64,000 bases of DNA from Clostridia bacterium (GCA_017403185.1 JAFQON010000019.1:17955-81954); one strand, 5' to 3'; positions 28,717 through 37,713 are shown, counted from the first letter of the stretch. Numbers and translations are program-made. The notes: generated by a model from the sequence alone, not told the origin.

Positions 28717-29411
28717 TGTCATACTGCGTAAACTGCGGCGTGGAGCTCGAAAAGGGCTGCGGCGAATGCCCTCTTTGTGACACTCAGGTTATAAATCCGA
28801 GAGAGAATGCAACAAATGAAAAGACGGCTTATCCCGAAAATGTGGATATCCCCAAGTCGCTGAGCAAAAAATACCTTGTTTTTGTGCTCACGCTGATATT
28901 GCTTATCCCGAATCTCGTTTTGCTTATTCTGAATATTTTTATTCTTGAAAGCAGCATAGTCAAATATGTAATCGGCGGCTGCGTGGTGGCGTGGATATGG
29001 TTTTTGTTCCCGCTTTTGTGGAAGAAGCAGATACCCGCCGTGTCGCTCGGCATTGATGCCATCGCTCTGCTTGTTTACCTTTATATGTTCAAATTTTACG
29101 GTGATGAAAGCGGCTGGTTTTCGTCAATTGTCATGCCTGTGGTCATTGCGCTGTGGGCGATATGCAATCTGTTCATTTTCTGGCTCAAAAAGCCGAGAAC
29201 AAAGGGGCTTGTTGCAATTGCCCTGCTCGGCGCAGTGAGCGTGATGAGCTTTGTGATTGAAATTTGTATGAATATGTTTTATAACGGCAAGCTTGAAATC
29301 ACCGTTTCGCTCATAATAGCCGCCTGCAGTGCGTCGCTTATGATATTTTTTGCTGTTATGGAAAAAAGCAGACGCCTTAAGGCGTGGATGCGAAGAAAAT
29401 TCTTTATGTAA
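28716..29411 (+). CDS. Zinc-ribbon plus multi-TM membrane protein (DUF6320-like)
   Basis: A 231-residue protein starting with a zinc ribbon (YCVNCGVELEKGCGECPLCD, two C-x2-C pairs), then a short linker and six hydrophobic segments from about residue 50 to 215. The arrangement fits the DUF6320 type that I associate with acyltransferase genes like the one upstream; this family name is from memory and unverified. It starts at the last base of the frameshifted acyltransferase gene, so coupling was probably tight. Function unknown; it may be the membrane partner of the acyltransferase. Confidence 0.6.
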   Translation: MSYCVNCGVELEKGCGECPLCDTQVINPRENATNEKTAYPENVDIPKSLSKKYLVFVLTLILLIPNLVLLILNIFILESSIVKYVIGGCVVAWIWFLFPLLWKKQIPAVSLGIDAIALLVYLYMFKFYGDESGWFSSIVMPVVIALWAICNLFIFWLKKPRTKGLVAIALLGAVSVMSFVIEICMNMFYNGKLEITVSLIIAACSASLMIFFAVMEKSRRLKAWMRRKFFM

Positions 29412-29442
29412 TATTAAGTTGCTTCAGAAAGGAAGATAAGCT

Positions 29443-30912
29443 ATGAAGAAAAAATATATTATCCCCGCTTTAATCGGTGCCGCTGCAGCTGCAACCGCAG
29501 TCAAGGCAGCACGCTTTGTGCCCGAAAAGAAGGATTTCGGCACACCGAGCGAAGAAAAGGTTGATGCCAAAAAAGCTCAGGCAAACCTTTCAAGGGCTAT
29601 TTCAATCCCCACAATAAGCTATCCCGACAAGTCAAAAATTGATTTCACTCAGTTTGAAGAATTCCATAAATTCCTTGAAGAGGCGTATCCTCTTATCCAC
29701 AAAAACCTCAAAAAAGAGGTTGTTCAGGAGGCGAGCCTTATCTATCATTGGAAGGGCACGAGGGATGACCTTGAGCCCATCGCTCTGCTTGCCCATCAGG
29801 ATGTTGTGCCTGTTTCAGAGGGCACGGAGCAGGATTGGACCTATGAGCCCTTCAGCGGCTATAATGACGGCGAATTTATCTGGGGCAGAGGCGCTCTTGA
29901 TATGAAAAACCACCTTGTTGCGGTTATGGATGCCGTTGAAACCCTGCTTGAAGAGGGCTTTGTGCCCGAGAGGGATGTTTACCTTCTCTTCGGTCAGGAT
30001 GAAGAGGTTGTTGCTTCGGAAGACGGCGGCGCAAAGAATATTATGCGCACCCTCAAGGAGAGGGGAATTCACCTTGACTGCGTGCTTGATGAGGGCGGTG
30101 CAATCATCCCCATCAATGTCAAGGGAATTCTTGATAACAAGGAGCTTGTGGGCATCGGCATTGCCGAAAAGGGCTACACCGATTTTGAAATCACCGTAAA
30201 CGCAAAGGGCGGCCATTCGTCACAGCCTCCCGTGCATTCGGGTCTCGGCGAGCTTGCAAATGTTATTAAGGACCTTGAAAATAATCAGTTCAAGGCGGAG
30301 CTTATGCCTTTTGTCAAGGAGCTTTTCTCAAACATCGGCAGAAGCTGCTCATACCCCGCTCGCCTTGTTATGTGCAACCTTAACTATCTTCATCCGCTGC
30401 TCAAATTCGGCATGACAAAGATTCCCTTTGCCGCCTGCCTTGTAAGGACAACAACCGCAGTCACAATGGCTCAGGGCAGCCCCGCAGCGAATGTGCTGCC
30501 TCAGAAGTCGAGCGTGACCGTCAATTTCAGGCAGATGCCCGGCGTAACCGTTGCAGATGTTGAAAAGCATATCCGCAAGGTTTGCAGGAATAAGGATATT
30601 GAGGTTAAGGTGCTCAAGGCTAAGGAAGCCTCAAAATTCTCACCCACGGATTCAAGAGCATTCAAGATTATCGAAGAAATCGTTATGCAGGATAACAATG
30701 ATTCAATCGTTGCGCCCTATCTTGTTATGGGCGGCACGGATGCCTGCTACTATGAGCCTATATGTGAAAACATCTATCGCTATGCCCCTTACAGAGTGAG
30801 CATTGAGCTTCTGCGCTGCACTCACGGCACAAACGAGAGAATACCCGTTGATGTTGTTGCACAGGGCGTTGCATTCTTCAAGAGATATATCAGAAGGGCT
30901 TCGGCTGAATAA
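29443..30912 (+). CDS. M20-family metallopeptidase with N-terminal anchor
   Basis: A 489-residue M20/M25/M40 dinuclear zinc peptidase. The metal ligands are visible: LLAHQDVVPV near residue 111 (His and the following catalytic Asp), WGRGALDMKN near 148 (bridging Asp), DEEVV near 188 (catalytic Glu-Glu or Asp-Glu) and the final His in LRCTHGTNER. A dimerisation lid lies between them (VNAKGGHSSQPP). The N terminus has a short hydrophobic segment (IPALIGAAAAATAV) that could be an uncleaved anchor. It resembles yeast CPS1-like carboxypeptidases; the substrate is unknown. AAAGGAAG precedes the ATG. Confidence 0.85.
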   Translation: MKKKYIIPALIGAAAAATAVKAARFVPEKKDFGTPSEEKVDAKKAQANLSRAISIPTISYPDKSKIDFTQFEEFHKFLEEAYPLIHKNLKKEVVQEASLIYHWKGTRDDLEPIALLAHQDVVPVSEGTEQDWTYEPFSGYNDGEFIWGRGALDMKNHLVAVMDAVETLLEEGFVPERDVYLLFGQDEEVVASEDGGAKNIMRTLKERGIHLDCVLDEGGAIIPINVKGILDNKELVGIGIAEKGYTDFEITVNAKGGHSSQPPVHSGLGELANVIKDLENNQFKAELMPFVKELFSNIGRSCSYPARLVMCNLNYLHPLLKFGMTKIPFAACLVRTTTAVTMAQGSPAANVLPQKSSVTVNFRQMPGVTVADVEKHIRKVCRNKDIEVKVLKAKEASKFSPTDSRAFKIIEEIVMQDNNDSIVAPYLVMGGTDACYYEPICENIYRYAPYRVSIELLRCTHGTNERIPVDVVAQGVAFFKRYIRRASAE

Positions 30913-30913
30913 T

Positions 30914-32038
30914 ATGAATATTCTTATTGCGCCCGACAGCTTCAAAGGCACGCTCACCGCACAGCAGGTGTGCGACATAATCGGGCAGGCGTTTGCCGAT
31001 ACAATCATGAATACCGATATAATAAAGCTCCCCGCTGCCGACGGCGGCGAGGGGCTTTGTGCCTGTTTGAAGAAAGTTGCGGGCGGCGAAATGATTTCTG
31101 CCTCAGTCTGCGGAGTTTTCGGCGAAAAAACAGCGGCGGAATATCTGATTTTGCCCGATAAAACCGCCGTTATTGAAATGGCGGCGTGTGCAGGTCTGCC
31201 GCTTGCAGGCGAAAGCAAAAACCCCGAAAAGGCAACAACCTTCGGGGTCGGCGAGCTTATAAAGTCTGCCGTTTCAAACGGGGCAGAGCGCATTCTGCTC
31301 GGCCTCGGCGGCAGCGCAACCAATGACTGCGGCACGGGCATGGCGGCTGCACTCGGATGGAGTTTTTTGAATAAAAACGGCTCGGAATTTGTGCCCGCAG
31401 GCGGCACATTATGCGAAATCACAAAAATAATTCCGCCCGAAAAGGCGTTTGACATTCCCGTAACATCTGCCTGCGATGTTGAAAATCCGCTTTACGGCGA
31501 AAACGGAGCGGCGTTTGTGTTTGCGCCGCAAAAGGGTGCAGATGAAGCGATGGTCAGCCGCCTTGATGAGGGTCTGCGCCACACGGCTGAGATAATCCGC
31601 AGGGATTGCGGTGTTGATATCTCACAGGTCAAGGGTGCAGGTGCCGCAGGCGGAATGGGTGCGGGAGCGGTTGCGTTTCTCGATGCAGAGCTTAAAAAGG
31701 GCATAGATATTCTGCTCGGCATTGCCGATTTTGACAAAAAAGCAGCCGATGCCGATCTGATAATAACGGGCGAGGGCAGGCTTGATTTTCAAAGCGTAAA
31801 CGGCAAGGTCATCTCAGGCATAGCAGAAAGAGCTGCAAGGCAGAGCAAAAGGGTTATCGCAATCTGCGGCAGCAGGGGAGAAGGTGCCGAAGAAATCAAA
31901 AAGCTCGGCGTTTCGGATTTATATTTTGCCTGCGAAGCAGATAAGCCCTTTGCCGAAATCCTCATAACCTGCAAGGATGATTTATACAACGCCGCCGTAT
32001 CAGCGGCAAAAGATATAAAATTAAGCGGTGCCGTGTGA
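30914..32038 (+). CDS. Glycerate kinase
   Basis: A 374-residue glycerate kinase of the GarK/GlxK family, phosphorylating D-glycerate with ATP. MNILIAPDSFKGTLTAQQV is the family start, with KLPAADGGEG near residue 37, a LLGLGGSATNDCGTGMAAAL glycine-rich site near 118 and LIITGEGRLDFQS near 280. ATG 30914 is used; it lies 1 base after the M20 stop, and an upstream in-frame extension overlaps the M20 gene and has no homology. It ends the polC-initiated gene run. Confidence 0.95.
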   Translation: MNILIAPDSFKGTLTAQQVCDIIGQAFADTIMNTDIIKLPAADGGEGLCACLKKVAGGEMISASVCGVFGEKTAAEYLILPDKTAVIEMAACAGLPLAGESKNPEKATTFGVGELIKSAVSNGAERILLGLGGSATNDCGTGMAAALGWSFLNKNGSEFVPAGGTLCEITKIIPPEKAFDIPVTSACDVENPLYGENGAAFVFAPQKGADEAMVSRLDEGLRHTAEIIRRDCGVDISQVKGAGAAGGMGAGAVAFLDAELKKGIDILLGIADFDKKAADADLIITGEGRLDFQSVNGKVISGIAERAARQSKRVIAICGSRGEGAEEIKKLGVSDLYFACEADKPFAEILITCKDDLYNAAVSAAKDIKLSGAV

Positions 32039-32046
32039 CACCGCTT
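32023..32046 (+). terminator. Possible terminator at the glycerate kinase stop
   Basis: AGCGGTG/CACCGCT stem spanning the stop codon, followed by TGTTGTCT, a poor T-run. Confidence 0.4.
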
Positions 32047-32100
32047 GTTGTCTACAGATAAACTTAAATGTTTATAAGAAAACGCAATTTGTTGTTAAGG

Positions 32101-32238
32101 CTCCCTCTGACGAGGGAGCTGGGTCATGGATCCTGAGGGAGAGACAAGATTTTGCGTAAAGCTGTTGTTTTATTATTTCTGCTTTTCTCGTCCTCCGTCT
32201 TTTGCTTCGCAAAATCCACCTCCCTCGTCAGAGGGAGG
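32101..32238. repeat. MITE-like element with CTCCCTC...GAGGGAG ends
   Basis: Ends are CTCCCTCTGACGAGGGAG (32101-32118) and its exact reverse complement CTCCCTCGTCAGAGGGAG (within 32219-32238). Each end is itself nearly palindromic. Inside, AAGATTTTGCG and CGCAAAATC form a second inverted pair. There is no coding capacity. Similar ends recur in Faecalibacterium-type genomes as far as I recall; this is the only copy in the window. Confidence 0.7.
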
Positions 32239-32270
32239 CAATTGAACCGTGAGAATATATATTTTGATAT

Positions 32271-34766
32271 TTATTTAATCTCAACAACCGTGTATCCCTG
32301 CTCTTCAACAGCACTTTTCAGCGTTTCATTGCTCACATCTGCCGTGAGTGTAACAACGGCTGTGTCGGTTTCGTGGTTGACATCGGCAAAATCAACGCCG
32401 TCAATGCCCTCAAGAGTTTTCTTTACTCTTGCCTCGCAGTGGCCGCACATCATGCCTTCGATTTTCATTGTTTTTTCCATGTTGTTTATCTCCTTTGTTT
32501 TGAATTTTATTTTTTTATCATTTTTATCACTGTGAAGCTTGAAAAGGTTGAGCCTCAGAGCGTTCGATACCACGCAGAAGCTTGAAAGGCTCATTGCCGC
32601 CGCTCCGAACATCGGGTTGAGCTCCCAGCCGAAGAGCGGAATGAACAAGCCTGCCGCAAGCGGAATTCCGAGCGTGTTATACATAAACGCCCAGAAAAGA
32701 TTCTCGTGAATGTTGCGAAGCGTTGCACGGCTCAGGCGGATTGCCGCAGCAACATCGGTAAGGCGGCTTTTCATCAGCACAATATCCGCCGCATCAATGG
32801 CAATATCCGTGCCGGCTCCGATTGCAATGCCCGTGTCAGCCCTTGTGAGTGCGGGTGCATCGTTGATGCCGTCGCCGACCATCGCAACCTTGCCCTTTTT
32901 CATCAGCCTGCGTATTACCGTTTCCTTGCCGTCGGGCAAAACGCCTGCTATAACCTCGTCAACGCCTGCAATTTTGCCGATTGCGTTGGCGGTTTTTTCG
33001 TTATCACCCGTGAGCATAACAACTCTGATGCCCATATTTTTGAGCTGCCTTATCGCCTCGGGGCTGTCCTCTTTTATTGTGTCCGCAACGGCGATAATTC
33101 CGAGCAGCCTGCCGTCTTTTGCAAACAGAAGGGGAGTTTTGCCTTTTTCCGCAAGGGAGAGGGCTTTTTCTTTTTCTTCACGTGAAATTTTTGCCTTGCT
33201 TTCAATATATTTCAGGCTGCCGCCGACAAGCGTGCTTTCGCCGCATTTTGCAGTGAGTCCGTTGCCGGGCAGAGCCTTGAAATTCTCAACCTCGTCAAAT
33301 CCGATTCCCGTTTCCTCCGCTTTGGCAATAATTGCCTTTGCAAGCGGATGCTCGCTTTTTTTCTCAAGCGAAAAGGCTGCTTTTAACAGCTCATTTTCAG
33401 TTGTGCCGAAGGGAATAATATCTGTAACAGCGGGAGTTCCGTTTGTGATTGTGCCCGTTTTGTCAAGCGCAACAATGCTTACCTTGCCTGCATTTTCAAG
33501 GGATGACGCAGTTTTGAAAAGTATTCCGTTTCTTGCACCCTTGCCGCTGCCTGCCATAATTGCAACGGGCGTTGCAAGCCCGAGCGCACACGGGCAGCTT
33601 ATCACAAGCACCGAAATTCCCCTTGCAAGCGCATAGCCGAAGCCCTCGCCTGCAATCAGCCATGCAGCGGTTGCGATAACGGCAATTGAGATTACCACGG
33701 GCACAAATATGCCCGATACCTTGTCAGCAGCCTTGGCAATGGGTGCCTTTGTTGCAGCGGCATCGCTCACCATTTTTATTATCTGCGAAAGTGCCGTATC
33801 CTCGCCGACCCTCGTTGCCTCGCATTTAAGATAACCCGACTGATTGATTGTTGCGGCGGAAACGGCATCTCCCCGAGCTTTGTCAACGGGGATGCTCTCA
33901 CCCGTGAGTGCCGATTCATCAACGGCACTTGCGCCTTCGATAACCGCACCGTCAACGGGGATGCTTTCGCCCGGCTTTACGGCGAAAATATCGCCCTTTT
34001 TCACCTGCGGCACGGGCACGGATATCTCCTTGCCGTCTTTTATGAGCGTTGCCGTTTTGGGTGCAAGCTTCATAAGCCCCTTGAGTGCATCCGTGGTTTT
34101 GCCCTTTGAGCGTGCCTCAAGCATCTTGCCGACGGTGATAAGCGTTAAAATCATCGCCGCCGATTCAAAATAGAAGCTGTGCATATATTCCATTGCTTCG
34201 GCGTGGGTCTGAGCGGCAGTCATTTCAAAAAGAATATATACGCTCCACACAAACGATGCTCCCGAGCCGAGTGCCACGAGTGTATCCATGTTGGGCGCAC
34301 CGTGCAGCAGGCTTTTGAAACCGCTTATGAAGAATTTTTGGTTGATTACCATAACAATAACGGTCAGCAGAAGCTGCAGAAGCCCGATTGCAAGGTGATT
34401 TGATGCAAGAATATCGGGCAGCGGAAAATTCCACATCGTGTGACCCATTGATATATACATTAATATAATAAGGAAGCCGAGCGATGCAAAAAGCCTCTTT
34501 TTGAGAAGCGGTGTTTCGGTGTCCTTCAGTATATCGTCGGCATCTGCCTGAGCTTTTTGTGTGCCGGCGGATTTTTTTGATGCGCCGTAGCCCGCGTTTT
34601 TAACAGCCTCAATGATTTGCGCCTCGGCGGCGGTGCCCTCAACTCCCATTGAGTTTGTCAGCAGGCTCACCGAGCACGCCGTAACGCCGTCAAGCTTTGA
34701 AACTGCCTTTTCAACTCTTGCGCTGCAGGCTGCACAGCTCATTCCGGTAATATTGTATTGCTCCAT
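32271..34766 (-). CDS. copA: Copper-exporting P1B-type ATPase with fused C-terminal CopZ-like domain
   Basis: An 831-residue Cu(I) efflux pump. N-terminal metal-binding domain with [13 protein letters not shown] near residues 8-20; eight predicted membrane helices; the transport site [13 protein letters not shown]; phosphorylation site [20 protein letters not shown] in the nucleotide domain; hinge [10 protein letters not shown]. After the last helix and a charged linker, a second HMA domain follows ([16 protein letters not shown]). Its first Met is preceded in frame by a strong Shine-Dalgarno sequence, so this part may also be made as a separate chaperone. GAGGTG precedes the start, 10 bases after csoR. 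Expression should be induced by copper through CsoR. Confidence 0.95.
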   Translation of the reverse strand: MEQYNITGMSCAACSARVEKAVSKLDGVTACSVSLLTNSMGVEGTAAEAQIIEAVKNAGYGASKKSAGTQKAQADADDILKDTETPLLKKRLFASLGFLIILMYISMGHTMWNFPLPDILASNHLAIGLLQLLLTVIVMVINQKFFISGFKSLLHGAPNMDTLVALGSGASFVWSVYILFEMTAAQTHAEAMEYMHSFYFESAAMILTLITVGKMLEARSKGKTTDALKGLMKLAPKTATLIKDGKEISVPVPQVKKGDIFAVKPGESIPVDGAVIEGASAVDESALTGESIPVDKARGDAVSAATINQSGYLKCEATRVGEDTALSQIIKMVSDAAATKAPIAKAADKVSGIFVPVVISIAVIATAAWLIAGEGFGYALARGISVLVISCPCALGLATPVAIMAGSGKGARNGILFKTASSLENAGKVSIVALDKTGTITNGTPAVTDIIPFGTTENELLKAAFSLEKKSEHPLAKAIIAKAEETGIGFDEVENFKALPGNGLTAKCGESTLVGGSLKYIESKAKISREEKEKALSLAEKGKTPLLFAKDGRLLGIIAVADTIKEDSPEAIRQLKNMGIRVVMLTGDNEKTANAIGKIAGVDEVIAGVLPDGKETVIRRLMKKGKVAMVGDGINDAPALTRADTGIAIGAGTDIAIDAADIVLMKSRLTDVAAAIRLSRATLRNIHENLFWAFMYNTLGIPLAAGLFIPLFGWELNPMFGAAAMSLSSFCVVSNALRLNLFKLHSDKNDKKIKFKTKEINNMEKTMKIEGMMCGHCEARVKKTLEGIDGVDFADVNHETDTAVVTLTADVSNETLKSAVEEQGYTVVEIK
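32478..32496 (-). promoter_or_regulatory. Internal ribosome binding site and start codon inside copA (possible separate CopZ)
   Basis: Minus strand AAAGGAG, 9 bases, then ATG at 32480. Initiation there would give a 69-residue protein [15 protein letters not shown]..., the size of free CopZ chaperones. The linker codons for KEINN create the site. Confidence 0.55.
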
Positions 34767-34775
34767 AGTGTCACC

Positions 34776-35075
34776 TCATTTCATCAGCTTTTGCATGGTG
34801 GCAAGAAGCTCGTCGATTATTTCGTCGTTGCCCTCACGGATATCGTCGGCAACGCAGGTTTTGATGTGGCTTGCAAGAAGCTCTCTGTTAAACGCATTCA
34901 TCGCCGCACTGACCGCAGAGGACTGAACAAGAATATCGGGGCAGTAGGCGTCTTTTTCTATCATGCCCTTAATTCCTCTGATTTGCCCCTCGATTCTGTT
35001 AAGGCGGTGAATGAGCTTTTTATATTCCTCCTCAGAGCGCTGCTTGGTTTTGTGACAAGCGCATTTTTTTGCCAT
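34776..35075 (-). CDS. csoR: CsoR-family copper-sensing repressor
   Basis: A 99-residue all-helical DUF156 repressor. The Cu(I) ligand set is readable as C (AYCPDIL), H (ASHIKTC) and C (the last residue of that motif), with the W/X-Y-Z pattern of CsoR rather than RcnR. The N-terminal CACHK motif is an extra Cys/His cluster. The start ATG 35075 has GAGGTG upstream; the longer frame would run through the operator. It is first in a csoR-copA operon. Cu(I) binding releases it from the operator at 35105-35121. Confidence 0.93.
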   Translation of the reverse strand: MAKKCACHKTKQRSEEEYKKLIHRLNRIEGQIRGIKGMIEKDAYCPDILVQSSAVSAAMNAFNRELLASHIKTCVADDIREGNDEIIDELLATMQKLMK

Positions 35076-35099
35076 AAAAAGCACCTCGCTTTCATATAT

Positions 35100-35128
35100 A
35101 TTATATACCCTATAGGGGTATATGTCAA
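35100..35128 (-). promoter_or_regulatory. Consensus promoter with CsoR operator in its spacer
   Basis: Minus strand TTGACA (35123-35128), 17 bases, TATAAT (35100-35105). The spacer is filled by a G/C-tract palindrome, ATACCCCTATAGGGTAT (35105-35121), the classic CsoR box form. A bound repressor would cover the polymerase site completely. Confidence 0.9.
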
Positions 35129-35140
35129 TAGGATGCAGCA

Positions 35141-35237
35141 ACAAATGAATAATTAAGGGTTGCGACGCTTATTATATTCGGTCATATGCGGAGCCTATCC
35201 GAAATTTTTCACTTTTCATTATTCACTGTTCATTTGT
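35141..35237. repeat. Mosaic hairpin repeat with terminal inverted repeats
   Basis: Ends ACAAATGAA and TTCATTTGT are inverted. Inside are GCGACGCTTATTATATTC and a hairpin GGTCATATGCGGAGCCTA then TCCGAAA. The same modules recur at 42.4, 43.8, 51.8, 58.8, 61.8 and 63.9 kb. Confidence 0.75.
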
Positions 35238-35373
35238 CGTTAATCAAAGTATACTTTAAATTTATCATACACTCTTATTTGTTTTTGTTTACTTTTGCAA
35301 ATTGCATAATTTCGGCTGCTCAATATGTAAGAAATGAATTAAAAAAATCGGTTAAAATGACGAAAAATAATTA

Positions 35374-35402
35374 GTGACAAATCAGAATATATATGATATA
35401 AT
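35374..35402 (+). promoter_or_regulatory. Promoter-like pair upstream of spoIVB
   Basis: GTGACA (35374-35379), 17 bases, TATAAT (35397-35402). Transcripts would start about 55 bases before the strong hairpin at 35457 and 210 bases before spoIVB. I found no convincing sigma-F or sigma-G promoter for spoIVB. Confidence 0.5.
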
Positions 35403-35456
35403 ATCATTGTAAAAACATTATATTTTGACATTCAGCATTAATTCGGATATAAAGCC

Positions 35457-35500
35457 AAAGACAAAGAACTCTTCAGACAAACGAAGGGTTCTTTGTCTTT
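35457..35500 (+). terminator. Long 18-bp hairpin upstream of spoIVB
   Basis: AAAGACAAAGAACTCTTC (35457-35474) pairs with GAAGGGTTCTTTGTCTTT (35483-35500), with one G-T pair, followed by a short T-run (TTTTATA). It could terminate a short RNA of about 90 bases from the promoter at 35374, or act as a leader attenuator. A smaller GCTCCG/CGGAGC hairpin near 35579-35595 precedes the spoIVB ribosome site. Confidence 0.5.
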
Positions 35501-35618
35501 TATAGCAAAAAAACTGAAAAAATATTACGGCGGAATTATCCGCGGATTAATAACGCCGATGCTGAGCAAATTATTAGTGCTCCGAAAAACGGAGCAAATC
35601 AAAACACGGAGGTGAAAA

Positions 35619-36836
35619 ATGAAGCGTTTTTTTAAAGCCGTGGCGGCTGCGGCAATGATTTTGAGCATTTTTATTTTCAGTGCGGTTGCGTACGGCATAT
35701 CGACATTGCCCGACGATATAGCCGTTACCGAAAGCGGAGACACAGCTCTCGGCACGGTGTTTTCGGTCAAGGATAACGGCGATGCACAGCCTGCTCTTAA
35801 AGGTGAAGGAAAAAGCAGGTATGAATCGAAGATAACTGCGTTGAAAATCTTCCCTGTCAAGGATATAACCGTTACTGTGACAAAGCGAAGATTTGTTGCG
35901 CCCGGCGGTGATGCGTTCGGTATAAAGCTTTATACCAAAGGAGTTATCGTTGTGGGCGTGGACAGCGTAACAACGCCCGACGGCTCAGCTGACCCTGCCC
36001 TGCAGGCGGGTATAAAATGCGGCGATATCATCACGCATATCGGCGGCAAAGCGGCTCTCAGCTCTCAGCAGTTAACCGATGCGGTGGAGCAAAGTGAAGG
36101 CAAAAAGCTGAAACTGAAGGTTGAGAGAAACGGCGAAACGCTTGAGCTTGAGCTCAGACCCGTGCGCTCTGTCAACGGCGGCTACAAAGCGGGCATATGG
36201 GTGCGTGACAGCTCTGCGGGCATCGGAACAATAACCTTTTATGACGACTCTGCCTCAATGTTTGCGGGGCTCGGTCACGGTGTGTGCGATGTTGACACGG
36301 GCAAAATAATGCCGCTCAATAACGGCGAAGCGGTCAGGGCAAGAGTTAACGGCTTCTACAAAAGCAGTGCAGGCAATCCGGGTGAGCTTTGCGGCGTGTT
36401 TTCGGATTCCGTAATCGGCGGCCTTCGTGTTAATCACGATATGGGAGTTTACGGCACGCTTTTGCAGCCCTCCGGTGCAAAAACCGTTCCCGTTGCTCTT
36501 GAAAGTGAGGTTCAGCTCGGCAAGGCGCAGATGATAACAACGATTGATGAAAGCGGCCCTCAGTATTATGATATTGAAATTGTTAAGATTTATCCGTCGT
36601 CGGATTTATCTGCCAGAAATATGATAATAAAAGTGACCGACCCCGAGCTGCTTGAAAAAACCGGAGGAATAGTGCAGGGGATGAGCGGCAGCCCGATAAT
36701 TCAGAACTCAATGCTTGTGGGTGCAGTGACCCATGTGTTTATCTCCGAACCCGAGCAGGGGTATGCGGTTTTTGCACAGCGGATGATTGAAACCATGGAT
36801 TCTGTTGCGGCTGAGGAATTGCCGCTTGCCTCTTAA
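35619..36836 (+). CDS. spoIVB: SpoIVB peptidase (stage IV sporulation protein B)
   Basis: A 405-residue serine peptidase (S55) made in the forespore that signals pro-sigma-K processing in the mother cell. It has a signal/anchor segment at residues 8-25, a PDZ domain (AGIKCGDIITHIGGKAALS near 128-146), then the protease domain with GLGHGVCDVDTG (catalytic His) and IVQGMSGSPIIQ (catalytic Ser). GGAGGTG precedes the ATG. The adjacent spo0A is the usual clostridial arrangement; recN, often next to them, is absent here. Confidence 0.95.
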   Translation: MKRFFKAVAAAAMILSIFIFSAVAYGISTLPDDIAVTESGDTALGTVFSVKDNGDAQPALKGEGKSRYESKITALKIFPVKDITVTVTKRRFVAPGGDAFGIKLYTKGVIVVGVDSVTTPDGSADPALQAGIKCGDIITHIGGKAALSSQQLTDAVEQSEGKKLKLKVERNGETLELELRPVRSVNGGYKAGIWVRDSSAGIGTITFYDDSASMFAGLGHGVCDVDTGKIMPLNNGEAVRARVNGFYKSSAGNPGELCGVFSDSVIGGLRVNHDMGVYGTLLQPSGAKTVPVALESEVQLGKAQMITTIDESGPQYYDIEIVKIYPSSDLSARNMIIKVTDPELLEKTGGIVQGMSGSPIIQNSMLVGAVTHVFISEPEQGYAVFAQRMIETMDSVAAEELPLAS

Positions 36837-36845
36837 TTTGTCGAA
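36837..36845 (+). promoter_or_regulatory. Spo0A box upstream of spo0A
   Basis: TTTGTCGAA matches the 0A box core TGTCGAA exactly. It starts directly after the spoIVB stop and ends 41 bases before the spo0A -35 hexamer, which suggests autoregulation. Confidence 0.7.
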
Positions 36846-36885
36846 ACGGGAAGAAAAGAAATTGCCAAAAACTAGCAAATATTCA

Positions 36886-36914
36886 TTGACAAAATTGGCA
36901 AAATATGGTAATAT
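36886..36914 (+). promoter_or_regulatory. SigA-type promoter for spo0A
   Basis: TTGACA (36886-36891), 17 bases, TAATAT (36909-36914), 33 bases before the start codon. Confidence 0.8.
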
Positions 36915-36946
36915 CTTCGTGAACTAAATCAAGCGGAGGTAAAACC

Positions 36947-37708
36947 ATGAGAAAAATGTTGAAGGCAATGATAACAGAGGACGGCAGCGAAACCTCGCAT
37001 GAGCTTGCGGGCGTGCTTCGTTCAAACGGCTTTGAGGTGTCAACGGTAATCAAGGACGGCAGCAGGATTGTTGAGAGAATGAGGGATGGAGAAATACCCG
37101 ATATTCTTTTGATGGACGGCTTTATGCCCCGCCTTGATGCGCTCGGCGTGCTCAGGGAGATTGATAAAATGCACCTTGAAAAAAGGCCCGTTGTGATGGT
37201 GCTTTCAAGCACGGATAATCAGCGCTTTGAGAGTGAAATTCTCGGCGGCGGAGCCGATTATTATTTCCTCAAGCCCTATGACCCTGCAATGCTTGCCGAG
37301 AGGATAATTCAATTCACCGATATCCACAACGCCAATATTGCCGGCACGGGAGTAAAGGATTTGGAGGTTGTTGTGTCGCAGATAATGCACCAGATCGGAG
37401 TGCCTGCCCATATCAGGGGTTATCAGTATCTGAGAGAAGCAATCATTCTTTCGGTCAACAACAGCGAAATGATAAGCTCGGTCACAAAAATCCTTTACCC
37501 CACGGTTGCAAAAACCTTCAAAACAACTCCGTCGAGAGTTGAGAGGGCGATAAGGCACGCAATAGAGGTTGCGTGGGACAGAGGCGATGTTGATATCCTC
37601 AGCTCTTATTTCGGCTACACGATTCAGAATGAGAGGGGCAAGCCCACAAACAGCGAATTTATCGCAATGATAAGCGATAACCTTAAGCTCAGAATGAAAA
37701 CTGTATAA
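36947..37708 (+). CDS. spo0A: Master sporulation regulator Spo0A
   Basis: A 253-residue response regulator. Receiver domain: acidic pair E11-D12, phosphorylated D57 in LLMDGFMPRLD, switch residue in MVLSST, and K109 in YFLKPYD. The C-terminal effector has the Spo0A helix-turn-helix region (TTPSRVERAIRHAIEVAWDR) and the conserved tail IQNERGKPTNSEFIAMISDNL. It controls entry into sporulation. GGAGGT precedes ATG 36947. The acidic pair is Glu-Asp where B. subtilis has Asp-Asp, a tolerated change. A 0A box and a strong promoter lie upstream. Confidence 0.97.
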   Translation: MRKMLKAMITEDGSETSHELAGVLRSNGFEVSTVIKDGSRIVERMRDGEIPDILLMDGFMPRLDALGVLREIDKMHLEKRPVVMVLSSTDNQRFESEILGGGADYYFLKPYDPAMLAERIIQFTDIHNANIAGTGVKDLEVVVSQIMHQIGVPAHIRGYQYLREAIILSVNNSEMISSVTKILYPTVAKTFKTTPSRVERAIRHAIEVAWDRGDVDILSSYFGYTIQNERGKPTNSEFIAMISDNLKLRMKTV

Positions 37709-37713
37709 AAAAG

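Noticed and set aside
32152-32535. Small plus-strand frames over the MITE and the end of copA
   Set aside because: They overlap the repeat and copA on the opposite strand, with no ribosome site or homology.
35385-35411. Sigma-G-like promoter (GAATA and CATTGTA) for spoIVB
   Set aside because: The spacer is 15 bases, shorter than the usual 17-18, and the region is AT-rich enough for chance matches.
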